A DNA stretch of 64,000 bases, from the NCBI GenBank assembly GCA_934098295.1, contig CAKONV010000002.1, forward strand, positions 1-64,000, written 5' to 3'. The notes below the pieces were generated by a model. That model worked only from the letters and a program-made list of their open reading frames with translations. It made no database searches and was not told the DNA's origin. The translations under genes were made by a program, and so were the position numbers. Shown here piece by piece: positions 19,571 through 27,833 of the stretch. The DNA comes from an uncultured Bacilli bacterium. GTDB taxonomy: Bacteria; Bacillota_I; Bacilli_A; ML615J-28; CAG-313. Each line of letters begins with the position of its first letter. The stretch's first letter is position 1.

Positions 19571-20254
19571 CTAAGACTCTGTATTTGTAATTATTGTTAA
19601 TGTATATGTATCATCGTTAAGAGCTTTTAAGTATGTATTAATTTTTTCATCAGCATCAGCAGCTAAACGATCTGAATATTCAAAACTATTATAATAATCT
19701 ATTGGATTTTGATTATTAAAATATTTACCCCATTCAAATTTAATAAGAATTGTAATAACAGCTGTGTTAGAAGCTGCATCATACTCAAAGTTTTCTCCTT
19801 GTACAGAACCAGCAAGACTCTCAAGATCTTTTTTAGAGTAAATTGTTTCGGTCTCAAATGGAAGTGCTCCAACTAATCTTGCTTCTTGAAGTGCTTTATA
19901 GTCAGAATCAGAAGTTTTCATTGATATTTTAAGGGTCTCTTCTTTTTCTAAGAAACTATAACCGCTAATAGTAATTTGTAAAAAAGCATCTAAATTTTCT
20001 AAATCATCTTTTTCTAATTGTTTTAACCAATCATATTTAGTTGAGCTATCTTTCTTCTTAGATCCAAAGAATATTTTTTCATCGTCAACTATTTCAGCCT
20101 TTACACTAACTCTATTATCAGTTACAATATCTATGCTAATCGAACCTTTAGTAATTGTATTAATATCTGATGTAAATACCCATGCGGCAAACCCAACACT
20201 AACTAATGTTAAGCACACTAAAATTCCTAAAAATATAATATATTTTTTTCTCAT
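19571..20254 (-). CDS. TasA/camelysin-like exported protein B
   Basis: This 227-residue protein has a hydrophobic segment ending VSVGFAAWVFTSD, then TKGSISIDIVTD, the same spacing as in TasA-type proteins. The shared motif appears as KFEWGKYFNNQNPIDYY near residue 170. The body is acidic and Ser/Thr/Asp-rich, without cysteine apart from one in the signal, as expected for an extracellular beta-sandwich. It is second in the ten-gene operon, 11 bp from each neighbour. It is probably a paralogue of A and C and a second subunit of the same structure. Confidence 0.7.
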   Translation of the reverse strand: MRKKYIIFLGILVCLTLVSVGFAAWVFTSDINTITKGSISIDIVTDNRVSVKAEIVDDEKIFFGSKKKDSSTKYDWLKQLEKDDLENLDAFLQITISGYSFLEKEETLKISMKTSDSDYKALQEARLVGALPFETETIYSKKDLESLAGSVQGENFEYDAASNTAVITILIKFEWGKYFNNQNPIDYYNSFEYSDRLAADADEKINTYLKALNDDTYTLTIITNTES

Positions 20255-20265
20255 ATCATCACCAT

Positions 20266-20928
20266 TTATCCATTAATTGTTACCTTATATGTAATTCCAT
20301 TAAGGTATGCATATAAGTTGTGTAAAGAATCTACAGCTTCACCTGCTAAATCACTATCAAATTCTTGACTGTTATAGAATAAATAAGGATTTTTAAATTC
20401 AAATTTACTTCCCCATCCAAACCTAAAGGTAATTATAATTTCACCTTTTTCATTCAAATCTTCTTTAGTAACTGAGGTTTTAGAAATATATGGTGCACTT
20501 ATGTAACCATCATTAATTGCTGAATTAAATTTTTCATCATTGCTAGGAGCAAATGTAATGCTAATTACACTATTGTTATCCATATGATCACTATTTGTAA
20601 CGGTCAATTTTAAATAAGCTGTTAAGTTTTCTTTCTCACCTTCAAAACTTAGCCATTCATTTGGTAACATTTCTGATACACTACCAAAAGCAATAACCGG
20701 TTCAATGCCTTCTCCGAGGTTTTCACCATTTTCTTTTACCCATTCATGCTTTACAGAATATGACGAATCTACAGCATCATCGACATTAATTTTTCCGCTA
20801 GCAATACTATCATCTACTGGTCTTGTAATAACGTAGGTTGCTAAACCAACTGTGAATAACATTAAAAAAGCCGTAATACTCAAAGAAAAAACTACTAACC
20901 ATCTCTTCATATCAGTTTTATTTAACAT
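20266..20928 (-). CDS. TasA/camelysin-like exported protein A, first gene of operon
   Basis: This 220-residue protein opens the operon. The hydrophobic segment ends FTVGLATYVITRP and is followed by ASGKINVDD. The shared motif is RFGWGSKFEFKNPYLFY near residue 175. A clear AAGGAGG lies unusually far (about 22 nt) from the ATG at 20928, and even further from the in-frame ATG at 20910; no closer in-frame ATG, GTG or TTG exists. Translation may therefore be weak or depend on RNA folding. Being first in the transcript, it may be the major subunit. The family is inferred from the signal pattern and the adjacent SipW-like peptidase. Confidence 0.7.
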   Translation of the reverse strand: MLNKTDMKRWLVVFSLSITAFLMLFTVGLATYVITRPVDDSIASGKINVDDAVDSSYSVKHEWVKENGENLGEGIEPVIAFGSVSEMLPNEWLSFEGEKENLTAYLKLTVTNSDHMDNNSVISITFAPSNDEKFNSAINDGYISAPYISKTSVTKEDLNEKGEIIITFRFGWGSKFEFKNPYLFYNSQEFDSDLAGEAVDSLHNLYAYLNGITYKVTING

Positions 20929-21003
20929 AATATTTATATGTTAAATTTTACCTCCTTATCTTTTTATATTTTTAATGAAAATATTTTCTTATATTTATGT
21001 ATG

Positions 21004-21032
21004 ATTATACCATAAAACAACATTTTATGCAA
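21004..21032 (-). promoter_or_regulatory. Promoter of the ten-gene surface operon
   Basis: On the minus strand TTGCAT (21027-21032) and TATAAT (21004-21009) are exactly 17 bp apart, with TGG before the -10 (extended -10). The predicted start leaves an untranslated leader of about 70 nt containing the AAGGAGG at 20951-20957. Confidence 0.75.
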
Positions 21033-21414
21033 GCGATAATACTATCAGCTTTTGCTTTTATTTATTTAAACTTTTCTAAAGAAATAACTGAAGAAAAAAA
21101 ATTCATAGTTATCTCATTATTTTTATAATTCAAACTCGTTTTTTTTTAGCTATAAGGTTTATTAAAGTCATAACTTATTAATTTTTATGCTCCTTTCTTA
21201 AATATGTTTTAGTCATATCTTTTACAAAAACTTTTAATTATCTTAGCAATTTTTACCGCATTGTAATTATATTTATTATTTTTAATAAATCAAATTAAAA
21301 ATACTTAATACTATTAATATAGATTTCAATCTTAAAATTTTATAATTAAATTTTCATATCAGTAACTATAATAATTTAAATTATTTATTTTTATTTTTAA
21401 AAATATTACGCGTA

Positions 21415-21470
21415 AATAAAAAGGCAACAATAAATAAACAAAGTGTGCTTATCTACTATTACCTTTTATT
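21415..21470 (-). terminator. Probable leuS terminator (imperfect)
   Basis: AAAAGG and CCTTTT arms flank a region with further broken pairing. On the minus strand the hairpin is followed by TTTTTATTT. The stem is imperfect. Confidence 0.45.
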
Positions 21471-21505
21471 ATTTAAAACTCTAATAAGTTATATTTAATC
21501 CAATT

Positions 21506-23926
21506 TTATAAAACAATGCTAACAAGTTTATTAGGTACTACTATTATCTTTTTAGGTTGTTTACCATCCAAATATTGCTTTACCTTAGGACTATCTAAAG
21601 CTAGTTTTTCAAGTTCTTCTTTAGATAATTCTGGTGATGCTTCTATTTTATCACGAATTTTTCCATTTATTTGAACAACAATTAGTATCTTTTCTTCAGC
21701 TGTTTTTTGTTCATCGAAAGTTGGCCATGATTCATATGTTATTGTATCTTTATGGCCTAAAAACTGCCACATTTCTTCGCCCATGTGTGGTGCAAAAGGA
21801 TAAATCATTTTTACAAATCCTTCTAAATACTCTTTTGGCATATTAGGATTTTTATAAGCTTCATTGGCAAAGATCATTAATTGAGCAATAGCAGTATTGA
21901 AATGTAAAATTTCGATATCATCGCTTACTTTTTTAACAGTTTGATGATATATTTTTTCTAATGGTTTAGTATTTTCATTATCAATTTTAGCTACTTCTGT
22001 TACAAGTCTATAAGCTCTTTCCAAAAATCTTTTTGCGCCTTCAAGTCCTTTTGTAGACCAAGGTTTCATAGCATCAAGTGGTCCCATGAACATTTCATAT
22101 ACTCTTAAAGCATCAGCACCATATTCTTTAACAACAGGATCAGGGTTAACAACATTTCCTAAAGATTTAGACATTTTAACGCCATTTTCACCTAGAATAA
22201 TACCTTGATTAAATAATTTTTTGTAAGGTTCTTTGGTTGTTACAATGCCACAATCGTATAATACTTTATGCCAAAAACGTGAATATAGTAAATGTAATAC
22301 AGCATGTTCAGCCCCACCTACATATAAATCAACTGGTAACCATGCGTTAATCTGTTTTTGAACTTTTTTATCAGATAAATCTAAAAAATTACCATTATCA
22401 CTTAATAAATAACCAATGTAATACCAACATGATCCAGCCCATTGAGGCATTGTATTTGTTTCTCTTCTTCCATGGACACCATCACTACGAACGACATCTA
22501 ACCATTCACCAGCATTAGCAAGTGGGCTTTCTCCAGTTCCTGAAAGAGTGATTTTATCTAATTTAGGAAGTTCAAGTGGCAATTCACTTTCATCAACTAA
22601 TGAAATGGTATTATCATCCCAATGAATAATAGGGAATGGTTCACCCCAATATCTTTGGCGAGAGAAAATCCAATCACGTAGACGATAATTTACTGATAAT
22701 TTTCCAATGCCTTTTTCTACCAAAAAAGCACCCATTTTTTCAATAGCATCTTTTTTATTTAATCCATTTAAAAAACCAGAGTTAATATGCAATCCATCTT
22801 CAACATAAGCTTCTTTAGAAACATCCCCACCTTCAAGAACAGGGATTATTTCTAATCCGAATTTTTTAGCAAATTCATAGTCTCTTGTATCGTGAGCAGG
22901 AACAGCCATGATAGCACCTGTACCATATGATGATAATACATAATCAGCAATCCAAATTGGTAATTTCTTACCATTTACAGGATTAATAGCATAAGCACCC
23001 GTAAAGCATCCAGTTTTTTCTTTATTTAATTCTGTTCTATCCAAATCTGATTTGCTTTTAGCATAATCAATATATTTAGAAACAGCTTCTTTTTGTTCAT
23101 TAGTAACTATTTTTGAAACAAGTTTATGTTCAGGAGCAAGGATACAATAAGTTGCGCCAAATAAAGTGTCACAACGTGTTGTAAAAACGGTAAACTTTTC
23201 ATTTGTTCCATCAACCATAAAATCAATTAATGCACCTTCTGATTTTCCAATCCAATTACGTTGCATTTCTTTAATAGATTCTGGCCAATCAAGTTCATCA
23301 AGATCACTTAATAAACGTTCAGCGTATTTAGAAATTTTTAGAACCCATTGTTTCATTGGCTTTTTTTCAACTGGAAAATTTCCTCTTTCAGATACCATTT
23401 TGCCATCAACATTTATAATTTCTTCGTTAGCTAAAACTGTACCTAGTCCTTCACACCAATTTACTTCAATTTCTTTTAATTCTGCTAGCCCCATATTGTA
23501 AAGCTTGCAAAAAATCCATTGTGTCCATTTGTAATATTTAGGGTCACACGTTGCAAGTTCTCTATTCCAATCATAAGATAAGCCCAACATTTTAATTTGT
23601 CTTTTGAAATTAGCAATGTTTTCATATGTGAATTTACTAGGATGATGTCCGGTTTTTATTGCATATTGTTCGGCAGGAAGACCAAAAGCATCCCATCCCA
23701 TTGGATGCATAACATTAAATCCTTTCATTCTTTTATAACGACTGATAATATCTGTTGCAGTGTATCCTTCTGGATGTCCTACATGTAAACCAGCTCCACT
23801 AGGATATGGAAACATATCAAGAGCATAATATTTTGGTTTACTAGAAACAAGTGGAGTTTTAAATGTTTGGTTATCATCCCAATATTTTTGCCACTTTTTT
23901 TCAATTTCTTGATGATTATAATTCAT
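21506..23926 (-). CDS. leuS: Leucyl-tRNA synthetase
   Basis: This 806-residue class I synthetase charges tRNA-Leu in the cytoplasm. The HIGH motif is HVGH (48-51) in the typical YPSGAGLHVGH context, and the KMSKS motif lies in VKMSKSLGN in the second half. A CP1 editing insertion is present, including the threonine-rich TVFTTRCDTLFG segment and the GTGAIMAVPAHD block that binds misacylated substrate. Length is normal for Bacilli. It starts 27 bp downstream of a membrane-protein gene and is probably read with it. No T-box leader is visible in front of either gene, unlike many Firmicute synthetase genes. Confidence 0.98.
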   Translation of the reverse strand: MNYNHQEIEKKWQKYWDDNQTFKTPLVSSKPKYYALDMFPYPSGAGLHVGHPEGYTATDIISRYKRMKGFNVMHPMGWDAFGLPAEQYAIKTGHHPSKFTYENIANFKRQIKMLGLSYDWNRELATCDPKYYKWTQWIFCKLYNMGLAELKEIEVNWCEGLGTVLANEEIINVDGKMVSERGNFPVEKKPMKQWVLKISKYAERLLSDLDELDWPESIKEMQRNWIGKSEGALIDFMVDGTNEKFTVFTTRCDTLFGATYCILAPEHKLVSKIVTNEQKEAVSKYIDYAKSKSDLDRTELNKEKTGCFTGAYAINPVNGKKLPIWIADYVLSSYGTGAIMAVPAHDTRDYEFAKKFGLEIIPVLEGGDVSKEAYVEDGLHINSGFLNGLNKKDAIEKMGAFLVEKGIGKLSVNYRLRDWIFSRQRYWGEPFPIIHWDDNTISLVDESELPLELPKLDKITLSGTGESPLANAGEWLDVVRSDGVHGRRETNTMPQWAGSCWYYIGYLLSDNGNFLDLSDKKVQKQINAWLPVDLYVGGAEHAVLHLLYSRFWHKVLYDCGIVTTKEPYKKLFNQGIILGENGVKMSKSLGNVVNPDPVVKEYGADALRVYEMFMGPLDAMKPWSTKGLEGAKRFLERAYRLVTEVAKIDNENTKPLEKIYHQTVKKVSDDIEILHFNTAIAQLMIFANEAYKNPNMPKEYLEGFVKMIYPFAPHMGEEMWQFLGHKDTITYESWPTFDEQKTAEEKILIVVQINGKIRDKIEASPELSKEELEKLALDSPKVKQYLDGKQPKKIIVVPNKLVSIVL

Positions 23927-23952
23927 TTTACCTCTCTCCTTTTGTTACAATC

Positions 23953-24897
23953 TTAATTCTTGTTTTCCCCGTTAGTTATATTATGTAAAAGTCTATACAT
24001 AGTCATTACTTTAATAACATAGAATATCATTACAATATCACCAACAAAATCTAAAGCTGTAATGCCTGTTAAAACTGATAATACGTGGGCAAAGACATAT
24101 GGTGTTGAGCAGTAGACCGTAATTTTAAATATACTACCAAATTTAATTTTTAAAAAGCCGTAGAATAATTTTTCTAATACACTAATAAATAATACTGTTA
24201 AAAAGTAACTTCCTATAGAAATTAATAACACTAATAAAATGATAACAACTATATTACTATATTTATAATCACGATAAATGGCATTGCTTAAAGACAACAT
24301 TTCCATCGAAAAGTTTGCTTTATCACTAGAATTAGAAGAAAAATTTATTTTTTTAATTCCAAGTTTTTCATAGCTCTTTTTACCAAACTTATACATTAAA
24401 TTAGTATTTGCCATTTTTTCTTGTCCGTTATTATTTTTATTATCTTCACTAATACTAACATTAGCTTGACCAACTACAAATTGAATATCCGATTCCATAA
24501 ATACAGCCATAATATAATAACCATTTATATCTTCTATACCTTTCGCATAGTTTTCACCAGTTAAATCAAATGCGAACACCACGGGCAAATTTGTCAAATC
24601 CATATCCATACTAGATATAACATATTCAAACCCAGCATTATTGTCAGTCTTAACTAGTTTTCCATCTTCAATTTGATAATGTATATTATAATTCTGAAAA
24701 TCTTTTGTAAATTGTTCAGGATATTCCGTTGGAATTGTATTATCAACAAATATTGTTAACATCCCTGGAAGCACAAATAGTAATAATAAGAAAATTAAAT
24801 ACCCTACAAAATTTTTCTTAGGTTCATCAATATAATTAGCAATATTTTTTGGTGAAATCAAACAATTCTTTATTTTTTTATACATATTATTTCTCAC
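23953..24897 (-). CDS. Membrane protein, DUF1189/Yip1-like
   Basis: This 314-residue protein has one N-terminal membrane segment (about 31-50), a large extracytoplasmic part with beta character (about 55-215), and three or more C-terminal membrane segments. The start (KNCLISPKNIANY) and the overall layout resemble DUF1189 membrane proteins of Bacilli, but I recognise no catalytic motif. It is the first gene of a likely two-gene unit with leuS. Its promoter should lie in the short divergent region shared with the phosphatase gene. Function unknown. Confidence 0.55.
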   Translation of the reverse strand: MRNNMYKKIKNCLISPKNIANYIDEPKKNFVGYLIFLLLLFVLPGMLTIFVDNTIPTEYPEQFTKDFQNYNIHYQIEDGKLVKTDNNAGFEYVISSMDMDLTNLPVVFAFDLTGENYAKGIEDINGYYIMAVFMESDIQFVVGQANVSISEDNKNNNGQEKMANTNLMYKFGKKSYEKLGIKKINFSSNSSDKANFSMEMLSLSNAIYRDYKYSNIVVIILLVLLISIGSYFLTVLFISVLEKLFYGFLKIKFGSIFKITVYCSTPYVFAHVLSVLTGITALDFVGDIVMIFYVIKVMTMYRLLHNITNGENKN

Positions 24898-25006
24898 TTT
24901 CTTATGTTTATTATATCACATTTTTGTCTTATTATAAAGTTTTTTGATTAACTACATATTAATTATAAAATAAAATATTATAATGAAAGCATTTTCTTGC
25001 AAAATA

Positions 25007-25015
25007 TGATACAAT
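25007..25015 (+). promoter_or_regulatory. Extended -10 promoter of phosphatase gene
   Basis: TG (25007-25008) one base before TACAAT (25010-25015) forms an extended -10. No good -35 box is visible at 17 bp. A GGAGG lies a few bases before the ATG. Confidence 0.4.
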
Positions 25016-25038
25016 ATAAGAAAAAAATGGAGGTATAA

Positions 25039-27156
25039 ATGAAAACAAACTTTATTAAAAAAATTTTTCTAGGAGGTATTTTCCTTTCACTATTACTTTT
25101 TAGTAGTCAAAACTTTATCAAAAAAGCCCATGCTACTTCTAATGCCAATATTAGGTATATAACCACTAGCGTTGGAGAAAAAGAAACAAGCGTTGGTATA
25201 AACTATCACTCTGATATTCCAAATTCTAGTGTTATTTACAGCACATCTAAATCTTTAACAAACGCGGTAACAGTTGATGCCATATCAAAGGAATGGCATT
25301 TTGATCAAGTTGATGATGATACTCAATCTGGTTTTAGTTCACGTTATGTGTGCACTGTTAACCTTGATGATTTAGAAGAAAATACTACTTATTATTATCA
25401 AGTTGTAGCCGGTGATGAAAAGTCAGAACTTCATTCATTTAAAACCGCCTCTGCTAATAATACTACTTCAAAAATATTATTTGCATCAGATATTCATGCT
25501 GCTGCAGGCTATAATACTACTGATAAATCAAATGGTAATATTGAAAGCGTACTTAATGCTAATAACGATATTAATTTAGTCGTAATGACCGGTGACCAAA
25601 TAGATAGAGGTGGTTATGAAAATCATTGGCAAGCCTTTTTCAATGGTGAAAAAGCCTTAGAAAATGTTATTCAAGCAGCTATTCCAGGTAACCATGAATA
25701 TTATCACTCTAAAAATGCTAGTTATATTTCACCAGAAATATTTAATCAATTTTATAACAATCCTAAGAATGCTGTTGAAGGAAGACTTAACTCATCTTAT
25801 TATTTCAAATATGGTAATGCTTTAATTATCATGTTAGACACTATCAAAATGGGTAATGATAAATATGGTAGTAATTATTTAAGTGAACAAAAAGAATGGT
25901 TTAGAAAAGTTGTTAAAGAAAATCCTGCTCAATGGATTATTGTTGGTAGCCATGCTGGATGTATTTCAGCTGGTTCTTACGCAAGTGATGCTAAATGGAT
26001 GAGTAACAACTGGGGTCCTGTATTTGAAGAATGTCAAGTTGATTTAGCTATTAGTGGTCACGAACATGTTTACATTCGTCGTAACAGCATTGTTAATGGT
26101 TCTTTTGATGAAATAAATGGCATTACTTACCTTGTTAGTCCAGCTGCTGGTCATAAAGCCTATACTGGTGTTCAAAAAGATGGATATATTGTTAAAAACA
26201 TTAATTACGCTTGTAATACAATTAAAATTACTGAAGATAAATTAACTGTTGATTTTTATGCTTATGATACAAATTCAAAAACATCAAAAATGTTAAGTGA
26301 TTATAGTTTTACTTTGGAACCAAAAAGACCTAACGGAGAAATTGAAAAAATAACTGAAGAAGAAATTGCTGATTCTTTAACAATGAACATTAATAAAAAA
26401 GAACAATTAATTACATTTAATTGGGATAAAAGATATTATGGAAATGTTGAAAGTATCAGTATTGACAAGATTGTAAATGGTTCTATTGAAGATACTTATG
26501 AAATAAAAATAAATAATCTTCGTGCAAAGTCTTATAAATTTACACCTATTTTTGATACTTATAATTATGATTTTGATGTCTCTATTAAACTTAAGGATGG
26601 TAAAATTTTATCAAAACATTTTGATTATGACAATGTTCAAGTCTATAAATTTATTGTTGAATACAATGGTGGTAGACTCGAAGGCGATAAAAAATTAGAT
26701 GTTTATTATGACCACTCATTCGTCACTTTACCAAAGCCAGTGAAAGATAATTCTGAATTTGTCGGTTGGTATGATAATCCAAATTTCTATGGGGATCCAA
26801 TTGTATCAATAAGTTCAGCATCTTCTGATATCATGCTATATGCTAAATGGATTGACCATTATAACATTACCTATGTTTTAAACGGTGGAGCTTTACCTTC
26901 TAATGCAGAAACTTCTTATATTGGTGGAGAAAAATTTACTTTACCAATTCCAACTAATGGAAAATTAGAATTCTTAGGTTGGTACTTAGAAGAAGATTTT
27001 AGTGGTAATAAAGTAAGTACTATTAAAAGCAGCCAAACTGGAGATATTACTTTATATGCAAAATGGAGTAAAAAAGGTTGCAATAAATCAAACGCCTTTA
27101 TTGAAATGCTTTCATTACTTGCTATTACAGTTTTTTGTCTTAGAAAAAAGCATTAA
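25039..27156 (+). CDS. Secreted purple-acid-phosphatase-like phosphoesterase with InlB-type repeats
   Basis: This 705-residue exported enzyme has a signal peptide with likely cleavage after AHA (about residue 32), then a fibronectin-like N-domain as in purple acid phosphatases (about 36-137). The calcineurin-like metal-binding set is complete: DIH (151-153), GDQID (185-189), GNHE (217-220), a histidine in VGSHAG and GHEHVY. It should hydrolyse phosphate esters outside the cell. The C-terminal part carries two InlB-type modules (EFVGWYD and EFLGWYL), then KKGCNKS, a hydrophobic stretch and RKKH, which looks like a membrane or sorting tail without LPXTG. It stands alone on the plus strand, convergent with rplT. 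Confidence 0.88.
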   Translation: MKTNFIKKIFLGGIFLSLLLFSSQNFIKKAHATSNANIRYITTSVGEKETSVGINYHSDIPNSSVIYSTSKSLTNAVTVDAISKEWHFDQVDDDTQSGFSSRYVCTVNLDDLEENTTYYYQVVAGDEKSELHSFKTASANNTTSKILFASDIHAAAGYNTTDKSNGNIESVLNANNDINLVVMTGDQIDRGGYENHWQAFFNGEKALENVIQAAIPGNHEYYHSKNASYISPEIFNQFYNNPKNAVEGRLNSSYYFKYGNALIIMLDTIKMGNDKYGSNYLSEQKEWFRKVVKENPAQWIIVGSHAGCISAGSYASDAKWMSNNWGPVFEECQVDLAISGHEHVYIRRNSIVNGSFDEINGITYLVSPAAGHKAYTGVQKDGYIVKNINYACNTIKITEDKLTVDFYAYDTNSKTSKMLSDYSFTLEPKRPNGEIEKITEEEIADSLTMNINKKEQLITFNWDKRYYGNVESISIDKIVNGSIEDTYEIKINNLRAKSYKFTPIFDTYNYDFDVSIKLKDGKILSKHFDYDNVQVYKFIVEYNGGRLEGDKKLDVYYDHSFVTLPKPVKDNSEFVGWYDNPNFYGDPIVSISSASSDIMLYAKWIDHYNITYVLNGGALPSNAETSYIGGEKFTLPIPTNGKLEFLGWYLEEDFSGNKVSTIKSSQTGDITLYAKWSKKGCNKSNAFIEMLSLLAITVFCLRKKH

Positions 27157-27170
27157 TATAGTTAAAATAA

Positions 27171-27206
27171 AAACACGTTGATAGATAAATTTCTATCAGC
27201 GTGTTT
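27171..27206. terminator. Bidirectional terminator between phosphatase gene and rplT
   Basis: AAACACGTTGATAG (27171-27184) pairs with CTATCAGCGTGTTT (27193-27206) with one wobble. A T-run follows on the plus strand and A-rich sequence on the other side serves the minus strand. The genes are convergent. Confidence 0.85.
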
Positions 27207-27237
27207 TTTATTCAGTAACTAATGTTTTAAATCTTTC

Positions 27238-27597
27238 TTATTTTGCAAGTTTAGTTTTAGCAGTTGCACATAAATTATTAAATGTTTGTGAATCATTTAC
27301 TGCTAAATCAGCAAGCATCTTACGATTAATATCGATATTAGCTAATTTTAAGCCATGCATTAATAAGCTGTAATTTAATCCTTGTAAACGAGCAGCTGCA
27401 TTTATACGTACAATCCATAACTTACGGAAATTACGTTTGTTATTTTTACGATCTCTAAATGCATATTGATAGCCCTTCATTACTTGTTGATTAGCAACCT
27501 TAAATAAGCAATGTTTTGAACCAAAATAACCTTTAGCTAACTTTAAAACTTTATTACGTCTTCTTCTTGCGACTACGCCGCCTTTAGTACGTGGCAT
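27238..27597 (-). CDS. rplT: 50S ribosomal protein L20
   Basis: This 119-residue basic protein starts MPRTKGGVVARRRRNK and contains the typical YFGSKHCLFKVANQQVMK and FRKLWIVRINAAARL stretches. L20 binds 23S rRNA early in large-subunit assembly. In Firmicutes it also represses its own operon by binding the mRNA leader. It is last of infC-rpmI-rplT, 14 bp after rpmI. Confidence 0.98.
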   Translation of the reverse strand: MPRTKGGVVARRRRNKVLKLAKGYFGSKHCLFKVANQQVMKGYQYAFRDRKNNKRNFRKLWIVRINAAARLQGLNYSLLMHGLKLANIDINRKMLADLAVNDSQTFNNLCATAKTKLAK

Positions 27598-27611
27598 GTT
27601 CTAGTACCTCC

Positions 27612-27812
27612 TTAGTGAAGTTGAGCCAATTGTTGGCGAATTCTCTTTTTATCGCTAGTAGTTACTAGAGAGAATTTACGTAATTGTCTCTTTTGTTTTT
27701 GTGTTTTTCCTGGTGCAAGGTGTCTATTACCTGCACGACTACGCTTAATTTGACCAGAAGCAGTTACTTTTAAACGTTTTTTTGTACCACTATGGGTTCT
27801 CATTTTTGGCAT
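27612..27812 (-). CDS. rpmI: 50S ribosomal protein L35
   Basis: This 66-residue basic protein begins MPKMRTHSGTKKRLKVTASG and ends with the KKRIRQQLAQLH helix, standard for L35. It belongs to the large ribosomal subunit. It lies between infC and rplT in the conserved order and is probably controlled with them by the leader at 28381-28550. Confidence 0.98.
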   Translation of the reverse strand: MPKMRTHSGTKKRLKVTASGQIKRSRAGNRHLAPGKTQKQKRQLRKFSLVTTSDKKRIRQQLAQLH

Positions 27813-27833
27813 AATTCTTTTCTCCTTATTAAA

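Larger units (their letters stand above)
20929..21505. other. 577-bp intergenic region
   Basis: This is the only gap over 300 bp. It contains the surface-operon promoter and leader on its left side and an imperfect terminator for leuS on its right. The middle (about 21,040-21,400) is extremely AT-rich. I see no ORF with a ribosome site, tRNA, riboswitch or ordered repeat there. Confidence 0.6.

Noticed and set aside
21040..21400. Replication origin or small RNA in the AT-rich gap
   Set aside because: No DnaA-box cluster, no dnaA/dnaN neighbours, no stable hairpin apart from the leuS terminator.
23166..23501. Plus-strand 111-residue ORF
   Set aside because: Antisense shadow of leuS; no ribosome site or family.
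21506..24960. T-box riboswitch in front of leuS
   Set aside because: leuS follows another gene by 27 bp and no T-box core, specifier hairpin or terminator pair is seen upstream of either.
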